The notes under the pieces were generated by a model. The model was not told the origin of the DNA and ran no database searches. It saw nothing but the letters and a program-made list of their open reading frames with translations. A DNA stretch of 64,000 nucleotides, from the NCBI RefSeq assembly GCF_000372725.1, contig NW_005200738.1, positions 44,406 to 108,405 of the forward strand. Direction: 5' to 3'. The DNA is from Emiliania huxleyi CCMP1516. Taxonomy: Eukaryota > Haptophyta > Isochrysidales > Noelaerhabdaceae. The translations under genes were made by a program, and so were the position numbers. Shown one piece after another: positions 47,541-57,624 of the stretch (position 1 is the stretch's first letter; each line of letters opens with the position of its first letter).

Positions 47541-47691
47541 GCAAAAAGAAATAGGCAGTGAATCATGCTTTTAAACATATGAAGCTACGCGGTGCGTGTC
47601 GAGCGCGAGACAGCTCGCGGTCCAACACGGTCGTACGGGCCAGCGACGCGGCCGCCGGCCGGGCACGGAGGCAGCCGAGCGCTCTGTGAGC

Positions 47692-48645
47692 TCACAATCT
47701 CGTGTAGGTCACGTCGTAGACTCGCACGTCGACGGCCATGATACGGCCGTTTGGCGCGCGCGCGAGGCGCGAGGCCGCGAGTTCCGCGAGGCTCGGGTCG
47801 CCCGTGTAGCCAGCGTCCGGGACGAGGAAGGAGGCGGTGCGCTGCTGCCCACGCATCACTCTGCTGTCGCGCGAGTCGAGCTCGTAAGTGCAGATGGTCT
47901 CGATCTCCTTGATCAGCGGCGCGCGTGGCGGTCCGGGCGCGGCGCGCTCGCCCGCGACGGTCGTCACAGTCTGCCGCGTCGTCTCAGCGCATGCAAAGAA
48001 GTTAGGCCGCTCCGCGAGCGGGTATGGGTCCGTCCTCCGGCCGACCACCCGCAGGTCCGCGCTGAAGAGCGAGCCCGACGGCGCACCGGCAGGTCGCAGC
48101 ACCATCGTCAGGTGGTCGGGGCCGTCGGCGCGCGCGTCCTGCACCGCCTCCGGGCCCATGGTTGCGCGCGAGATGGAGGCGACGTTGTACTCCCGGTCGA
48201 CCACCACGCGCCCGCCCGGCTGGATCCACTTGACAGGGTACTCGAGCGCGGTGCCCGCCTCGAGCCGCGCTCGCCGCAGCGCCTCGGTGCCGTTGCGGCC
48301 CGGCGAGAAGAGCTCGTCGCCGGCCGGCGCCAGCACGCTTCTGAGCGTCGAGCGAGCGGCCCACCTGCCGAGCGCCCACTCGGGGTAGAGGACGTCAGCG
48401 CTCTCAATGCCGTACTCGGGACGGAGCACGAGCGAGGCCGGCGCGCGGGTCGTCTCGGGCAGTGCCGATGTGGATTCGAGGATGGTGCCGAGCGTCATCG
48501 CGCTCGCTGGCGATGCACCTGCTTCCACAGCAGCGCACGCGGCCTGTGGCCGCAGCGAGGCGGCGGCAGTGCCGATCGCGAGCGCCGCGCGCCGCGGAAC
48601 CGGAGCGACCACGACCGAGGAAGCGGTGAGGCAAGAGAAGAGCAT
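47692..48645 (-). CDS. DUF6816-like plastid (thylakoid-lumen) protein
   Basis: ATG 48645 to the stop at 47692, 317 residues. The N-terminus MLFSCLTASSVVVAPVPRRA is followed by LAIGTAAASL and ACAAV: a signal-peptide-like start, then a twin-Arg plus hydrophobic lumen-targeting segment, as in secondary-plastid algae. The body has LYPEWALGRWAARSTLRSVL and ends GRIMAVDVRVYDVTYTRL, both typical of the DUF6816 family shared by cyanobacteria and plastids. It is a beta-rich, lipocalin-like predicted barrel. No biochemical role is established for the family. No intron found. Confidence 0.7.
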   Translation of the reverse strand: MLFSCLTASSVVVAPVPRRAALAIGTAAASLRPQAACAAVEAGASPASAMTLGTILESTSALPETTRAPASLVLRPEYGIESADVLYPEWALGRWAARSTLRSVLAPAGDELFSPGRNGTEALRRARLEAGTALEYPVKWIQPGGRVVVDREYNVASISRATMGPEAVQDARADGPDHLTMVLRPAGAPSGSLFSADLRVVGRRTDPYPLAERPNFFACAETTRQTVTTVAGERAAPGPPRAPLIKEIETICTYELDSRDSRVMRGQQRTASFLVPDAGYTGDPSLAELAASRLARAPNGRIMAVDVRVYDVTYTRL

Positions 48646-48779
48646 TTGCCTTGTCTTCGAGCCGGCTCGTGCAGCGTCGGAACAGGCCGAGCCCACCTAG
48701 AGCGAAGGCAGCGCCGCTGGAAGCGCGAGAAACTTCCCGGCAAGCGACGTGATGTCGCGCCTGCTCCCGTTCCCCTGAA

Positions 48780-48963
48780 GGATCCCCTGAAGCTGTGTCC
48801 CTGATCGTCCTTCCAAGATCCTCTCTATCTCTCTCTATCCCCCCCCCCCCCCCCGCCCCTCTCGATATCACTCGATCCTGCTCGCGCAGCGGCGCAGGTG
48901 GGGACCCTGTCCTTCTCCCACCCCTTGTTTGGTGTGTCCGTTTTATTTATTTATTTATTTATA
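48780..48963 (+). mobile_element. SINE-like copy with pyrimidine tract and (TTTA)n tail
   Basis: CCTGATCGTCCTTCCAAGAT (as at 7576) leads through TCTCTCTATC and a C17 run to CCTGCTCGCGCAG, GGTGGGGACCCTGTCC and GGTGTGTCCGTTTTATTTAT. This copy shows more of the 5' end than most. Confidence 0.65.
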
Positions 48964-49096
48964 GATGCGAACACAGTTCAGAAGAGGTAGACGCCCGAGG
49001 GTGGACGACGGCCTAGCACCACACCTCTCAAAATCAGTGGACAGTGCTCCTCCGGGAATGTAGGTAAGAGCTACATACACTGAAAATATACAGTGG

Positions 49097-49345
49097 AAAT
49101 CCCTGTGTGTGTGTGGCGGCGTGCCGTCCTCCCATCCCTCCCTTGGCTGCCTTGGAGCACTTGGAGTACTTGGAGCACTTGGAGTGCAGTCGGTAACCTC
49201 ACATCCAGGGCCGGTGAGCTGAGAAGCGCATCCAGCGGGCCGGATGATCGGTTTGGAGTGCAGTCGGTGACCTCACTGATGACCTCACATCCAGGGCCGA
49301 GGAGCTAAGAAGCGCACCCAGCGGGCCGGATGATCGGTGTCGGGT
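49097..49345. repeat. Truncated SINE-like head and two copies of a ~65-bp dispersed repeat
   Basis: 49097-49148 is the AAATCCCTGTGTG module without its tail. CACATCCAGGGCCG..GAGCT..AAGCGCA(C/T)CCAGCGGGCC repeats at ~49200-49250 and ~49280-49340, and recurs inverted at 39115-39215. 49040-49090 also matches (inverted) 9290-9340. Confidence 0.6.
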
Positions 49346-49481
49346 TGCGGGCAAGAGAGCCCTAGCCCCGGGGGTGCGCGTTCGCAGGGAAAGGGCCTAA
49401 AGTAAACACGGGTCTCCGAGGGTTAGCTCCGCGCTCCGGGTTTCCCCTAGCAGCAGACCGCCCCCTCTACTCGGAGCTATA

Positions 49482-50337
49482 ATGAACACCAGACATGAAC
49501 ACGACACGCACTCTCACACGCCGTCACCGCTCAGGGCCCCTTCGCGCGGGGTCCTCATCCTCACTCCGGAGGAGGCTCCCCTCTCCTCTGAGTTCTTCCT
49601 CTTGTTCGCCTTCCGACGAATATCCGACGGGCGCGGGGCCCGACCTCCCCTCCTAGCCTTTTTCAGCCGCGGCTCCGCCACCGTCTCGTATTCTCTGTCC
49701 GATTCTGTCGCCATCACCGACGGTGATCCCATGCCCGACTCCTCGGGCGAGGGCGGCGGCATTGGATCGCCACGCCGCCCCTCCCCGGGAAGCGGGGCCA
49801 GCTCCCTTCGGTCGAGGACTCGCGCCGTCCCCGCTGTCTCTCTATCGTCCTCGGCTCGTCCGTACGTCCCGACTCTATTCGCAGAGGCCGCGTCAGCTCA
49901 TCTCTCGCCTCCTCCGACAGCTGACCCCAAGCCCCCCCCGGGGCCCTCCGGCCTCGGCCCTCCGGCTCGCCGGCGGGTCCGTTATCGTATTGCGGCAACT
50001 CCCCTCCCCCAACTCCTCCTCCCGGGTACTCCAGCCTCCGGCGGGGCGGTTCCGGATCCTCCAGGTTATTCCGAGCGGGTCCATACGGTGGCGGCCCCGC
50101 CGGCGGCGGGGGTGGAGGCGGTGGTAGGGGCGGCGGGTACGGAGGCGGCCCACGCGGCCAAAACGCCTGGTGTGGAGCCACTGGGGCGGCCCCACGACCC
50201 TGCAGTTGTTCCAGCGGCGGGGGCGGAAGTGGCAGTGTGGATGGCGGAAACGATGGCGGCACTGGCGGCCGCACCGCCTCGCGGCGTATCCTGGCCCCTC
50301 GAGTCTATCGAGCTCCCCTCGCGCAAGGACCCCATTG
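49482..50337 (-). mobile_element. Possible retroelement ORF1-like remnants
   Basis: Minus-strand frames read Pro-rich (PPPSPEESGMGSPSVMATES, then RRKANKRKNSEERGAS) and QLSEEARDELTRPLRIESGR, as expected of a basic, Pro-rich ORF1/gag-like protein broken by frameshifts. 50280-50332 duplicates 50661-50715 (CTCGCGGCGTATCCTGGCCC), so it is a rearranged neighbour of the next element. A long + frame here is probably the shadow. Low certainty. Confidence 0.35.
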
Positions 50338-51147
50338 CCTAAAGAAAGAAAGAAAACACACAACCCAAGGGAGGGATGGGAGAACGGCACGCCGCCACCA
50401 CACAGGGATTTTAAGGAGAGGAGTGTGGTGCGCTAGCCGTCGCCCACCCTGGGGAGTCTGCCTCTTCGTATCTCTTTTCGCAGTCTCTCGCCGCTTCTCG
50501 CTGCAACCTTCATGCCACCTCGCGGCCGTCCCACTCTCGTCGGTCTCTCCCTTGTCACTTCCTCCTCTGTCGCGTCGTTCTCTTCTGCCTCGTCCTGCGA
50601 CGCCGCCGCCTGCCGGTCCCTTGTTCTCGCGGCTTCTTTCGCCTTGCGCAACTCCGTCCTCCTCGCGGCGTATCCTGGCCCCTCGAGTCTATCAAGCTCC
50701 CCTCGCGCAAGGACCACATTTCTGACTCCCACTCCGATCATTTGCCTACACGTCATGTTGTTGCTCAGGTCCACTCTCTCTTCGAACACTCGTGCCTCTA
50801 CGGATGATGCCGGCGCTGGGGTCCCCTTCGGATGCATCGTGACATCTGACAACTGAATTTCCACTGGTTCGTCCTCCTCCGAGTCATCTTCCCCGTCCTC
50901 CTTCCGCTCGGCCCTTCGCTCGGTACGTTCGGTGTGGCTCACCCTCCATGCCGTGAACAGGCGCTTTATCCACCCTATATTCTTCTCTCGTTCCTCTGCC
51001 CTTGCCTTGGTCTTGTCGTTGTTTCGCACCCATGTCTGTATGGCAATCGAGGCTGCCTTCCCCACTACCTGTAGTTCACTCGTCACCTCTCCCGCGAGCT
51101 CCCTTCTCTTTCTTTCGGGTATGGAGTCCGTGAGTGCTTTTATTTAG
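50338..51147 (-). mobile_element. Longest copy of the window's retroelement family (ORF plus 3' UTR and tail)
   Basis: The ORF is open from just after TAA ~51144 to 50433: ERKRRELAGEVTSELQVVGK, then IQTWVRNNDKTKARAEEREK, an acidic patch, HPKGTPAPASSVEARVFEER, VLARGELDRLEGPGYAARR and a basic end (RPTRVGRPRGGMKVAARSGE..LPRVGDG). No ATG lies at its start, so it is 5'-truncated or lacks an exon. Then come a ~90-bp UTR with CCTTAAAATCCCTGTGTGGT and a (TTTC)n tail at 50341-50352. The copies at ~7920-8475 and 19395-19641 share this 3' order. No reverse transcriptase remains. Confidence 0.65.
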
Positions 51148-52579
51148 GGACGACGGAGTCGCTACCGAATTTTTGCGCAGCGGCGCCGCCAGGCGCCCGC
51201 CCCGGCGGTGAGCGACGCGTAGCGAGCGAACCGCCGGGGTGGGCGCCTGGCGGCTCCGCGGAGCACCTTTGGCTCGGCGCGGGCGCGGGTGCGAGTAAAA
51301 AGAAATTTACCGTAGTTTGCCCCTGGCCTCGCCTGCGCTCGGCGAAGGCCGCGAAAGACCAAGGTGGCGAAATCGCTGCTGCGTCGGGATGCGGGCACCT
51401 CGCGAGAAGCCGTTCAAGCCCGGCCATCCTCACCCCCCCAAGCAGCTGCGGCCGCAGTTTCAGCCGGTCTCGTGACCGCCCCGCCCCAGCAGGCGCACGT
51501 TTGAGCGAGATCGTCCTGCAGCGCACCGAGAAGGGGCCGGTCGCGCGCAGCGCCACGCCGCAGGCTTCCGCCGGAGGCCCGCCGGAGGCTGTATGCGGCG
51601 GCCACTTCCCCTCGGTCTTTCGCCGCGCTCCGGCCGCTCCTTGGCTCCTGGCCGTCTCTTCCGAGCGGCTTTGCGCGCCCCCAACATTCCCCTGACAGCA
51701 GCGCCTCACGGCGTGGGCTGCGAGGTCACTCGGGGTGACCCAGGGGGCGGCGGGGGAGCACTCTTCCGCCGGAGTATCGACGGTCTTCCCGCTACTCGCC
51801 CGTTTAAGGTGCATCCACGCCCCGCCCACCACCTTCCCGGCAGCCCCCGCTCGGTGACGTCCTCATCTTCTCCCCCCTTGCCCCGCCCCCCTTCAGGCAA
51901 GGCCCTGGCCACCAAACTCGCGCTCGTCGCTCCGGGAACGGGCAGCAGCGCGACGCTTTTCGAGAGCGAGCGGCGGCGGCGGCTCAGCACCAACCTTTGC
52001 AACGCAGGGGCTGGCTGCGTGGGCCCCCACCACCGGACTCCGTCGGGCTCGCGTCTCCCTACCCGCTGAGGGGAGCGCAGTGTGTGTCTGCGTCTGTGTC
52101 TGTGTCTGTGTCTGTGTCCCTGTCGTGTCGTGTGTGTCGTGTGTAACTCTCGCACTGGCCACTGGCACTGCTCTATCTTAGCTCTCGCCACAGGCTCTCG
52201 CACGTCTCAGCGCCTCGCCCTCGCCCCTCGGGGCCCTCCCCGCCCGCACGCCGCGCTCGACACACGACAGAACCCGGACGACGTGCGTTTTGCTTCTCTA
52301 CAAAACACGCACACCCACGCCCGCCCCAGTCAGCGGAGGACCCAGCGCCATCGAGAAGAAAGACTTTGGCGAGCCAACGCAGCCGAGAGATAAATTCTCC
52401 ATAAAAGAGAGCCTAGCCGCTATAGCGGTGCAGAGCGCGAACTCGCCGTACTGAGCCTAGCGCAGCGCGAACTCGCCGTCTGAGCCTAGCGCAGCGCGAA
52501 CTCGCTCCTGTTCATAGCTGCGCAACCCTAGCCAAGCTCCATTTTTCCCGAGGACTGGCCGGCCGGTGAGAGGGACGAG
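51148..52579. other. Intergenic with repeats
   Basis: 51180-51290 is GC-rich with inverted GGCGCCTGGCGG/CCGCCAGGCGCC arms; 51555-51600 matches the 8.6-kb repeat; 52085-52130 is a (TCTGTG)n microsatellite; 52430-52508 holds three ~33-bp units (GCGCGAACTCGCCGT). The pyridoxal kinase promoter should lie at the right end. Confidence 0.5.
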
Positions 52580-53476
52580 ATGTCCCTTCCGCGTGTCCTC
52601 TCCATCCAGTCGCACACGGTGCACGGCTACGTCGGCAACAAGTCCGCCGTCTTCCCGCTCCAGCTCCTCGGCTTCGAGGTGGACCCGATCAACTCGGTTC
52701 AGTTCAGCAACCACACCGGCTACGCTGGCGGCTTCCGTGGCGAGGTGCTGCAGGGCGCGCAACTGACCGCGCTGGTGGACGGGCTCCACAGCAACGGCCT
52801 CCTCGAGGGGTACGCCTGCGTTCTCACTGGCTACATCGGCTCAGCCTCCTTCCTGCACGCCGTCCTCGACGTGCTGCGCCGGCTGCGCGCGGCGTCGCCA
52901 GAGGTGGCCTACTTTTGCGACCCGGTGATGGGCGACGGCGGCAAGCTGTACGTGCCCGCCGAGCTGCTCGCCATCTACCGCGACCAGGTGGTGCCTCTCG
53001 CCGCCGTGCTCACGCCGAACGGGTACGAGGCGGAGCTGCTGACCGGGAGGAGCATCCTCTCGGAGGCGGAGGCACGCAGCGCGTGCGAGGCGCTGCACGA
53101 GCGCGGCCCGCACACGGTGGTCATCACCTCGATTGCGCTGCCCGGCCGGGACGACGAGCTGCTCATGCTCGCCTCGCGACGAGACGGTGCCGCGAGCCGG
53201 CAGTGGGCGCTGCGGCTGCCGCGGCTGCGTCAAGACTTCACGGGAACGGGCGACCTGACGGCGGCTCTGCTGCTCGCGTGGATGCAGCGGCTACCGCGCG
53301 CGGAGCAGCTGGGCGAGGTGCTCGAGCGGGTGGGCGCCAGCCTGCAGGCTGTGCTCGCGCACACGCAGGCCGCCGGCCGGTCGGAGATCTGCCTCATCCA
53401 GTCGCAGGCGGAGCTGCGCGAGCCCGTGGTCAGCCACAGGGCGGAGCCGCTGCCGCAGGCGGCGGGGGGCTCGTGA
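52580..53476 (+). CDS. PDXK: Pyridoxal kinase
   Basis: ATG 52580 to TGA 53474-53476, 298 residues, single exon, normal family length. RVLSIQSHTVHGYVGNKSAV is the family N-terminus (substrate-binding Ser and the VxGYVGN block); then PINSVQFSNHTGYAG, LTGYIGSASFL, FCDPVMGDGGKLYV and LTPNGYEAELLTG. The catalytic Asp sits in FTGTGDLTAALLLAW (GTGD). It phosphorylates pyridoxal, pyridoxine and pyridoxamine with ATP in the cytosol to feed PLP enzymes. No transit peptide. All diagnostic residues are present. Confidence 0.95.
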   Translation: MSLPRVLSIQSHTVHGYVGNKSAVFPLQLLGFEVDPINSVQFSNHTGYAGGFRGEVLQGAQLTALVDGLHSNGLLEGYACVLTGYIGSASFLHAVLDVLRRLRAASPEVAYFCDPVMGDGGKLYVPAELLAIYRDQVVPLAAVLTPNGYEAELLTGRSILSEAEARSACEALHERGPHTVVITSIALPGRDDELLMLASRRDGAASRQWALRLPRLRQDFTGTGDLTAALLLAWMQRLPRAEQLGEVLERVGASLQAVLAHTQAAGRSEICLIQSQAELREPVVSHRAEPLPQAAGGS

Positions 53477-53729
53477 CGAGTGGGAGGGCGGGTGAGGCCT
53501 GATCGGAACAACGGGCTTTGGAGGAGCCTAAAGCCCTAGAGCCTAGTGCTTTCAAAAATTTCCCGCCTGGGCGGGGCGGTGGGCGGGCGCGCGGTGCGGC
53601 GTGGCGTGTGCGTGTGCGCGACTGCGACGAAGGACCGCTCGCAGAGGACCATTGGGTTTGTACTATTTCAACGAAGGCGCTCTCAAAAATAAAACAAAGA
53701 AATTCACCGCCGCTGCGCGCTCGTCCGGG

Positions 53730-54545
53730 ATGCTGGACAGCCTCGACGCCCAAGCAGCGAGGCTTTGGCCGGAATGGCCCGTTCGATGTTCTGAGCACGA
53801 GCCGGACCAGTGCTGGCCGTCGCCGCCTCCAGCACGACTGCGCCCGCCACGGCCGACAGCAGACCACGCCACCGGCCACAGAAATGGCCCGTCGGCGGAC
53901 GCTGTCTGCTCGCGCCGTGCCGTGTCAACCACCGGGCGGCAGCGTAGCGTTGCCACGCGGTCTCGGCCACCGCTTGGCGTGGCGACAGCTGCCGGCATCG
54001 TGGCGGAGGCATGGGCGGCTGCGGAGGCGATGGTGCCCTCAGCCGCCGGCCCTCTACCAGACGCGAGTGGTGGGCGCGGCAGCCCGCCGTCTCCTGGCTG
54101 GGCCCACGCGCTTGACGGCGGCGAGCGCTGGCGCAGCTCGGCACAGCCGCCGACGCGCCGCCCGGGCACGGTGCCGCACGAGGCTCCTCGCCGTGCGCCG
54201 CAACGCCTCCTCAGCGAGGAGTCCTGCTACGAGCGGCTGCACCGAGGGCGCCCGTCGGCCCGCGAGGAGCGCTTCTCGAGGGCGGAGGCACCGCCGGGGC
54301 GGAGGCAGGGCTCCCTCCTCCTCCGCTCGAGCTCCGCCTCCGCGGTGCGGCAGCGGCGAGCGCCCTCCCCCCCACCCGCGCGGCAGGCGCGCCAGCGCCA
54401 GCAGGACGCCGGCGCAGAGCTCTCGCGCGCTCGGCACGCGGCCCAGAGGGCAGAGGCGGCGCGGCGCGAGCTGGAGCGCGAGCTGGTCGAAGCGAGGCGC
54501 GAGATTGCGCGGCTGCGACGCTGCATACGAGCGTTGCAGCGGTGA
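53730..54545 (+). CDS. Hypothetical protein with C-terminal coiled coil
   Basis: ATG 53730 to TGA 54543-54545, 271 residues. MLDSLDAQAARLWPEWPVRC is followed by a low-complexity Arg/Pro/Ser-rich middle. The last ~55 residues (AELSRARHAAQRAEAARREL, then ERELVEARREIARLRRC) keep heptad spacing and predict a parallel coiled coil. The middle may hide an intron. No family recognised; the acidic/basic heptads support coding over chance. Confidence 0.45.
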   Translation: MLDSLDAQAARLWPEWPVRCSEHEPDQCWPSPPPARLRPPRPTADHATGHRNGPSADAVCSRRAVSTTGRQRSVATRSRPPLGVATAAGIVAEAWAAAEAMVPSAAGPLPDASGGRGSPPSPGWAHALDGGERWRSSAQPPTRRPGTVPHEAPRRAPQRLLSEESCYERLHRGRPSAREERFSRAEAPPGRRQGSLLLRSSSASAVRQRRAPSPPPARQARQRQQDAGAELSRARHAAQRAEAARRELERELVEARREIARLRRCIRALQR

Positions 54546-55066
54546 TGTGACCAAGATTACTTATTTCCGGCGCCGAGGCGCCGCTGGGTGAGTCTCCGGC
54601 TCGAGGTCTCCAGCGCTGCGATCGATCGAAACGGGACATCACGTCATCGTAACGTCCACCTCATCCGATTCCGTCACACGCCGACCCACCTCATCGTCTC
54701 GCGAGCGGTGGTGTGAGACGTGTGTGTGTGCGGAGGCGGCGTGCGCGTGGCGCGGACACGCGAAATCACCAGCGTGCAGCGAGGGTTGCCACGAATAGAC
54801 GTTAAGGAAACTAACACCAACATGTCACGCTGCCACTGCTCCCGCCGCTGCGGGTCTGAAGTGCGAGCGCGGACGAGCCTCTGAGTCATAAGTCTCAGTG
54901 CTCCCTCCGCTCACCCCGTGCGCTCGCCTACTCTCTCTCTCTCTCCCTCTCTCTCCCATCGACTGTTTGGCCTCCGCCTACCTTTTGGCTCTCTCTCCTC
55001 GCACTATCCGTCTGGCGCGCTGCGAGGGCGACTCGCGCGGCCGGCCGCCTCTTCTCCCCCTATCGC
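54546..55066. other. Intergenic, convergent 3' ends
   Basis: CT-rich microsatellite at 54930-54955 (CTCTCTCTCTCCCTCTCTC). No gene seen. Confidence 0.4.
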
Positions 55067-56581
55067 TCAAATCTCGCCGCCGTACACGCTGATGCTCTTG
55101 TACAGCGAGCGCGGCGTGGCGAAGCTGCGGACCATCTGCTTGTAGATTTCCCACGGCGAGTCGGCCGCCACGTACCGCACGCCCAGCTCCGCGCACGTCT
55201 CCATCAGGATCCGCTGCGCCGCGTGGTGGTGTGAAAAGTCGAGGCGCGGAAAGAGGTGGTGCACCGTGTGGTAGTTGAGCCACAGGTAGACCCACGCGCG
55301 CCGAAAGGGGAGCTGCACGCCCCAGTCGGCGGACGAGACGAGCTGCGCCTCGCCCCAGTCGCGCGCCTTGTTCCGCCGCTCCACGTCGTGCGTGTGCTCC
55401 GCGTTGTGGTTCATCAGCGCCATCGTGAAGTACCAGAGTCCGAGCGCCGCCGTCCAGGCGTACGTGAGGGCCGCGCCGCGGAGCAGCCCCCACCGCCACA
55501 CGACGAGCGCGATGTTGAGCGGGAGGATCGCCTTGGTCGGCCGCCACTCCTCGCTGCCCTTGGCCATGTTGACGCAGTGGTCGACGTAGTTGCCGTAGAG
55601 CCCAAACGTGAGGACGAGCGGATTGGCGTACGGCATGACCCACGCTTGGAGCCAGTGGCGCGGCACCGTCGGGTCGGTGACGAGGAAGGGCTCGGTGCCC
55701 CGGAAGTGGTTGTCCCACGGAGTGTTTGTGTACATGTGGTGCTGCAGCACGTGCTCGCGGAACCAGCCCGTCGAACTGAAGCCGACCGTGTCGAGCGACA
55801 GGTACGAGTGCAGCCGGTACGCGGGCTGGTGCACCCAGTTGTGGCCAAATGCGCCGAGCACGGCGGCCACCACGCCGAAGAGGAGCGCCGCCGCCACGGA
55901 GCCCGACGCCCACATCAGGCCCCACGCGCCGACGAAGGCCGCGAAGGTCGCCCAAAAGAAGACGACGCACTCGCGCGTCGGCCCGCCCGCCGGGCAGCGG
56001 ACGCAGCGCAGGTGGGCCGCCAGCCGCCGCCGGACGACCGAGTAGAAGGCGTCGTCGTCGAGCAGCGCGGGCAGCGTGGTGATGCCGCCGTCGCCCCCCG
56101 CGCCAGGCACGACGGCGCCCTCGGGCCGCTGCAGCAGCTCGGCGGGCGCGGGCACCTCGTACTTTGCTATCACCTTGCGCGCGTGCGCATAGTTGTGGTG
56201 GTGCGCCTCGAAGGCGTACGTCGAGTCCTCGAAGCGATCGCGCGCCAGCCGGAGGACCTCCGCGCCGCCCGGGTGGAGCTTCAGGAAGGGCTCAAAGTCG
56301 TACCACCTGCCCCCGATCCGCCAGAGCCGCGTCGACGGCGGGTAGAAGGGCACGCCCGACGACCACACCGCCTCGCGCGCGGCGCCCGCGCCCGCCGAGG
56401 CGTCCGGGCGGGACGAGCGGCGGACACCGTCGAGGCGCCAGTACTGCTCGAGCCAAAAACGCCTCGGCGACTGCCAGCTCGAGCTCGCACCTGATGCGCA
56501 GGCTGCGCGAGAAGCACCACTGGTCGACGCGCCCGCGGCCGCCCAGTCGCACTCGGCCGGGCGCTCGCCGCCCTTGCCCAT
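55067..56581 (-). CDS. Cytochrome b5-fused membrane fatty acid desaturase
   Basis: ATG 56581 to the stop at 55067, 504 residues, no intron. A cytochrome b5-like domain has HPGG heme ligation (FLKLHPGGAEVLRLARDRFE) and the second His in AFEAHHHNYAHARKV. Desaturase His boxes: GHNWVHQ (HxxxH), REHVLQHHMYTNTPWDN (HxxxHH), and YHTVHHLFP (HxxHH). Hydrophobic spans lie between (VVFFWATFAAFVGAWGLMWA; AALLFGVVAAVLGAFGHN). Front-end (delta-4/5/6) desaturases normally have Gln as the first residue of box 3 (QxxHH); here it is His, as in acyl-CoA and sterol-type enzymes. I therefore leave regiochemistry open. It acts in the ER or plastid envelope on acyl lipids with electrons from the b5 domain. Confidence 0.88.
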   Translation of the reverse strand: MGKGGERPAECDWAAAGASTSGASRAACASGASSSWQSPRRFWLEQYWRLDGVRRSSRPDASAGAGAAREAVWSSGVPFYPPSTRLWRIGGRWYDFEPFLKLHPGGAEVLRLARDRFEDSTYAFEAHHHNYAHARKVIAKYEVPAPAELLQRPEGAVVPGAGGDGGITTLPALLDDDAFYSVVRRRLAAHLRCVRCPAGGPTRECVVFFWATFAAFVGAWGLMWASGSVAAALLFGVVAAVLGAFGHNWVHQPAYRLHSYLSLDTVGFSSTGWFREHVLQHHMYTNTPWDNHFRGTEPFLVTDPTVPRHWLQAWVMPYANPLVLTFGLYGNYVDHCVNMAKGSEEWRPTKAILPLNIALVVWRWGLLRGAALTYAWTAALGLWYFTMALMNHNAEHTHDVERRNKARDWGEAQLVSSADWGVQLPFRRAWVYLWLNYHTVHHLFPRLDFSHHHAAQRILMETCAELGVRYVAADSPWEIYKQMVRSFATPRSLYKSISVYGGEI

Positions 56582-57116
56582 GGAGCTACGCGAGGAGGAA
56601 ATGTGGAACGGCGGCGCCGACAGCAACAGCAAGGTGCTGGCGTCGGCCCTGGGCGAGCTGCCAAACTCTTTTCTTTTTCTCTTGGCATCGGTGGCAGGGG
56701 AGCAAGCTTTGGGAGAATCCTATATATTAGGATCGTCAGATATTTTGACTAATGACCGAAAATGGGCAAAAGCGGCAGTCGACAGCAGGGGCCGAGAGTC
56801 TATTACAAAGTAGAAGGCGGGAGCGGCGAGCCTGTGTTAGACACTGGTGGGAGCGCGCTGAACTGTGGGCAGGGGACAGGCAGCAAGCGCAGCAGCCGCG
56901 GCGCCAGCAGTCAAAAACGGACGCCGGCAGGTGGCAGCGGAAGCCAGACCTGCGTCTTCCGCGCTCACCAACTGCAGCTGCGTATGTGCGCTCACATGCC
57001 CTGCGGCGGAAGGGGGTAGACGGGGGCGGGGGTGGGCGGAGCGTCCGCCCCGGGGCGCGCGCTCGCGTGCTAGGGCCCGCTGCGCAGACGCGGCATGGGC
57101 GGCACTTAGTGCTCAC
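56582..57116. other. 5' region of the desaturase and probable 3' exon(s) of the NDUFB2-like gene
   Basis: An acceptor-like TTCCGCCGCAG on the minus strand near 57010 could open the last NDUFB2-like exon (a short GMxx end or HVSAHTQLQL). No other coding signal. Confidence 0.3.
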
Positions 57117-57332
57117 CACGAGGTGGCCGCCATCGTGGTAACAGCGCCAGAAGAACCAGAGCCACGCAGCGGTCGCGAAGCCCTCGCCGACCCGCTTCTG
57201 CCACATGGGCACGTGGGGCGGAGTGAAGCCGCGGAACTCGCCCTTGCCGTACGTTTTGGGCCCGTGCGACGCGTGCCGCTGCGTTGTCCGGAGCACGTGT
57301 GCCACACGCGTCGCCCGCGCCGCGCCCAGCAT
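57117..57332 (-). CDS. NDUFB2-like complex I subunit (first exon)
   Basis: ATG 57332: MLGAARATRVAHVLRTTQRH is a mitochondrial presequence; then GPKTYGKGEFRGFTPPHVPM, WQKRVGEGFATAAWLWFFWR and CYHDGGHLV. A single TM helix ending WxFxR with a following DG matches the small NDUFB2/AGGG accessory subunit of complex I. The exon ends at a good donor (GTG|GTGAGC, 57117/57116); the final exon is uncertain. It is 292 bp from the divergent COX16 gene, which supports a respiratory role. Other tiny inner-membrane subunits are possible. Confidence 0.5.
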
Positions 57333-57624
57333 GACGCACCGGACGGCCTGCGGAGGGGGCGGGGCAGCGTTGGGGCGCGGGAGGAGGCGACGGGGCGTGC
57401 GGCGGAGAGGTGAGAGAGGCGTGCGCAAGCAGAGGAGGGAGCTGAGAGTGGCGCCGAAGCAGCGCTCCTCCCTCTGTCGGGAGAAGAATTTGCGTGCGAG
57501 GCACCTAAGTTTCTTCTTGCGTGTCTGTTTTGGGAAACTTTCTTCTCCAACCGTGCGCGCGCTGGGCGAGCCGTGCAGAGGAAGACATAACCACGACTCA
57601 AATAACTGCCCAACTCGATGCGCA
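57333..57624. promoter_or_regulatory. Divergent promoter of two mitochondrial genes
   Basis: 292 bp between the NDUFB2-like and COX16 start codons. No element could be assigned with confidence. Confidence 0.4.

Noticed and set aside
55256..56494. 412-codon + frame across the desaturase
   Set aside because: Arg/Val/Pro-rich shadow; the minus strand carries b5 and His boxes.
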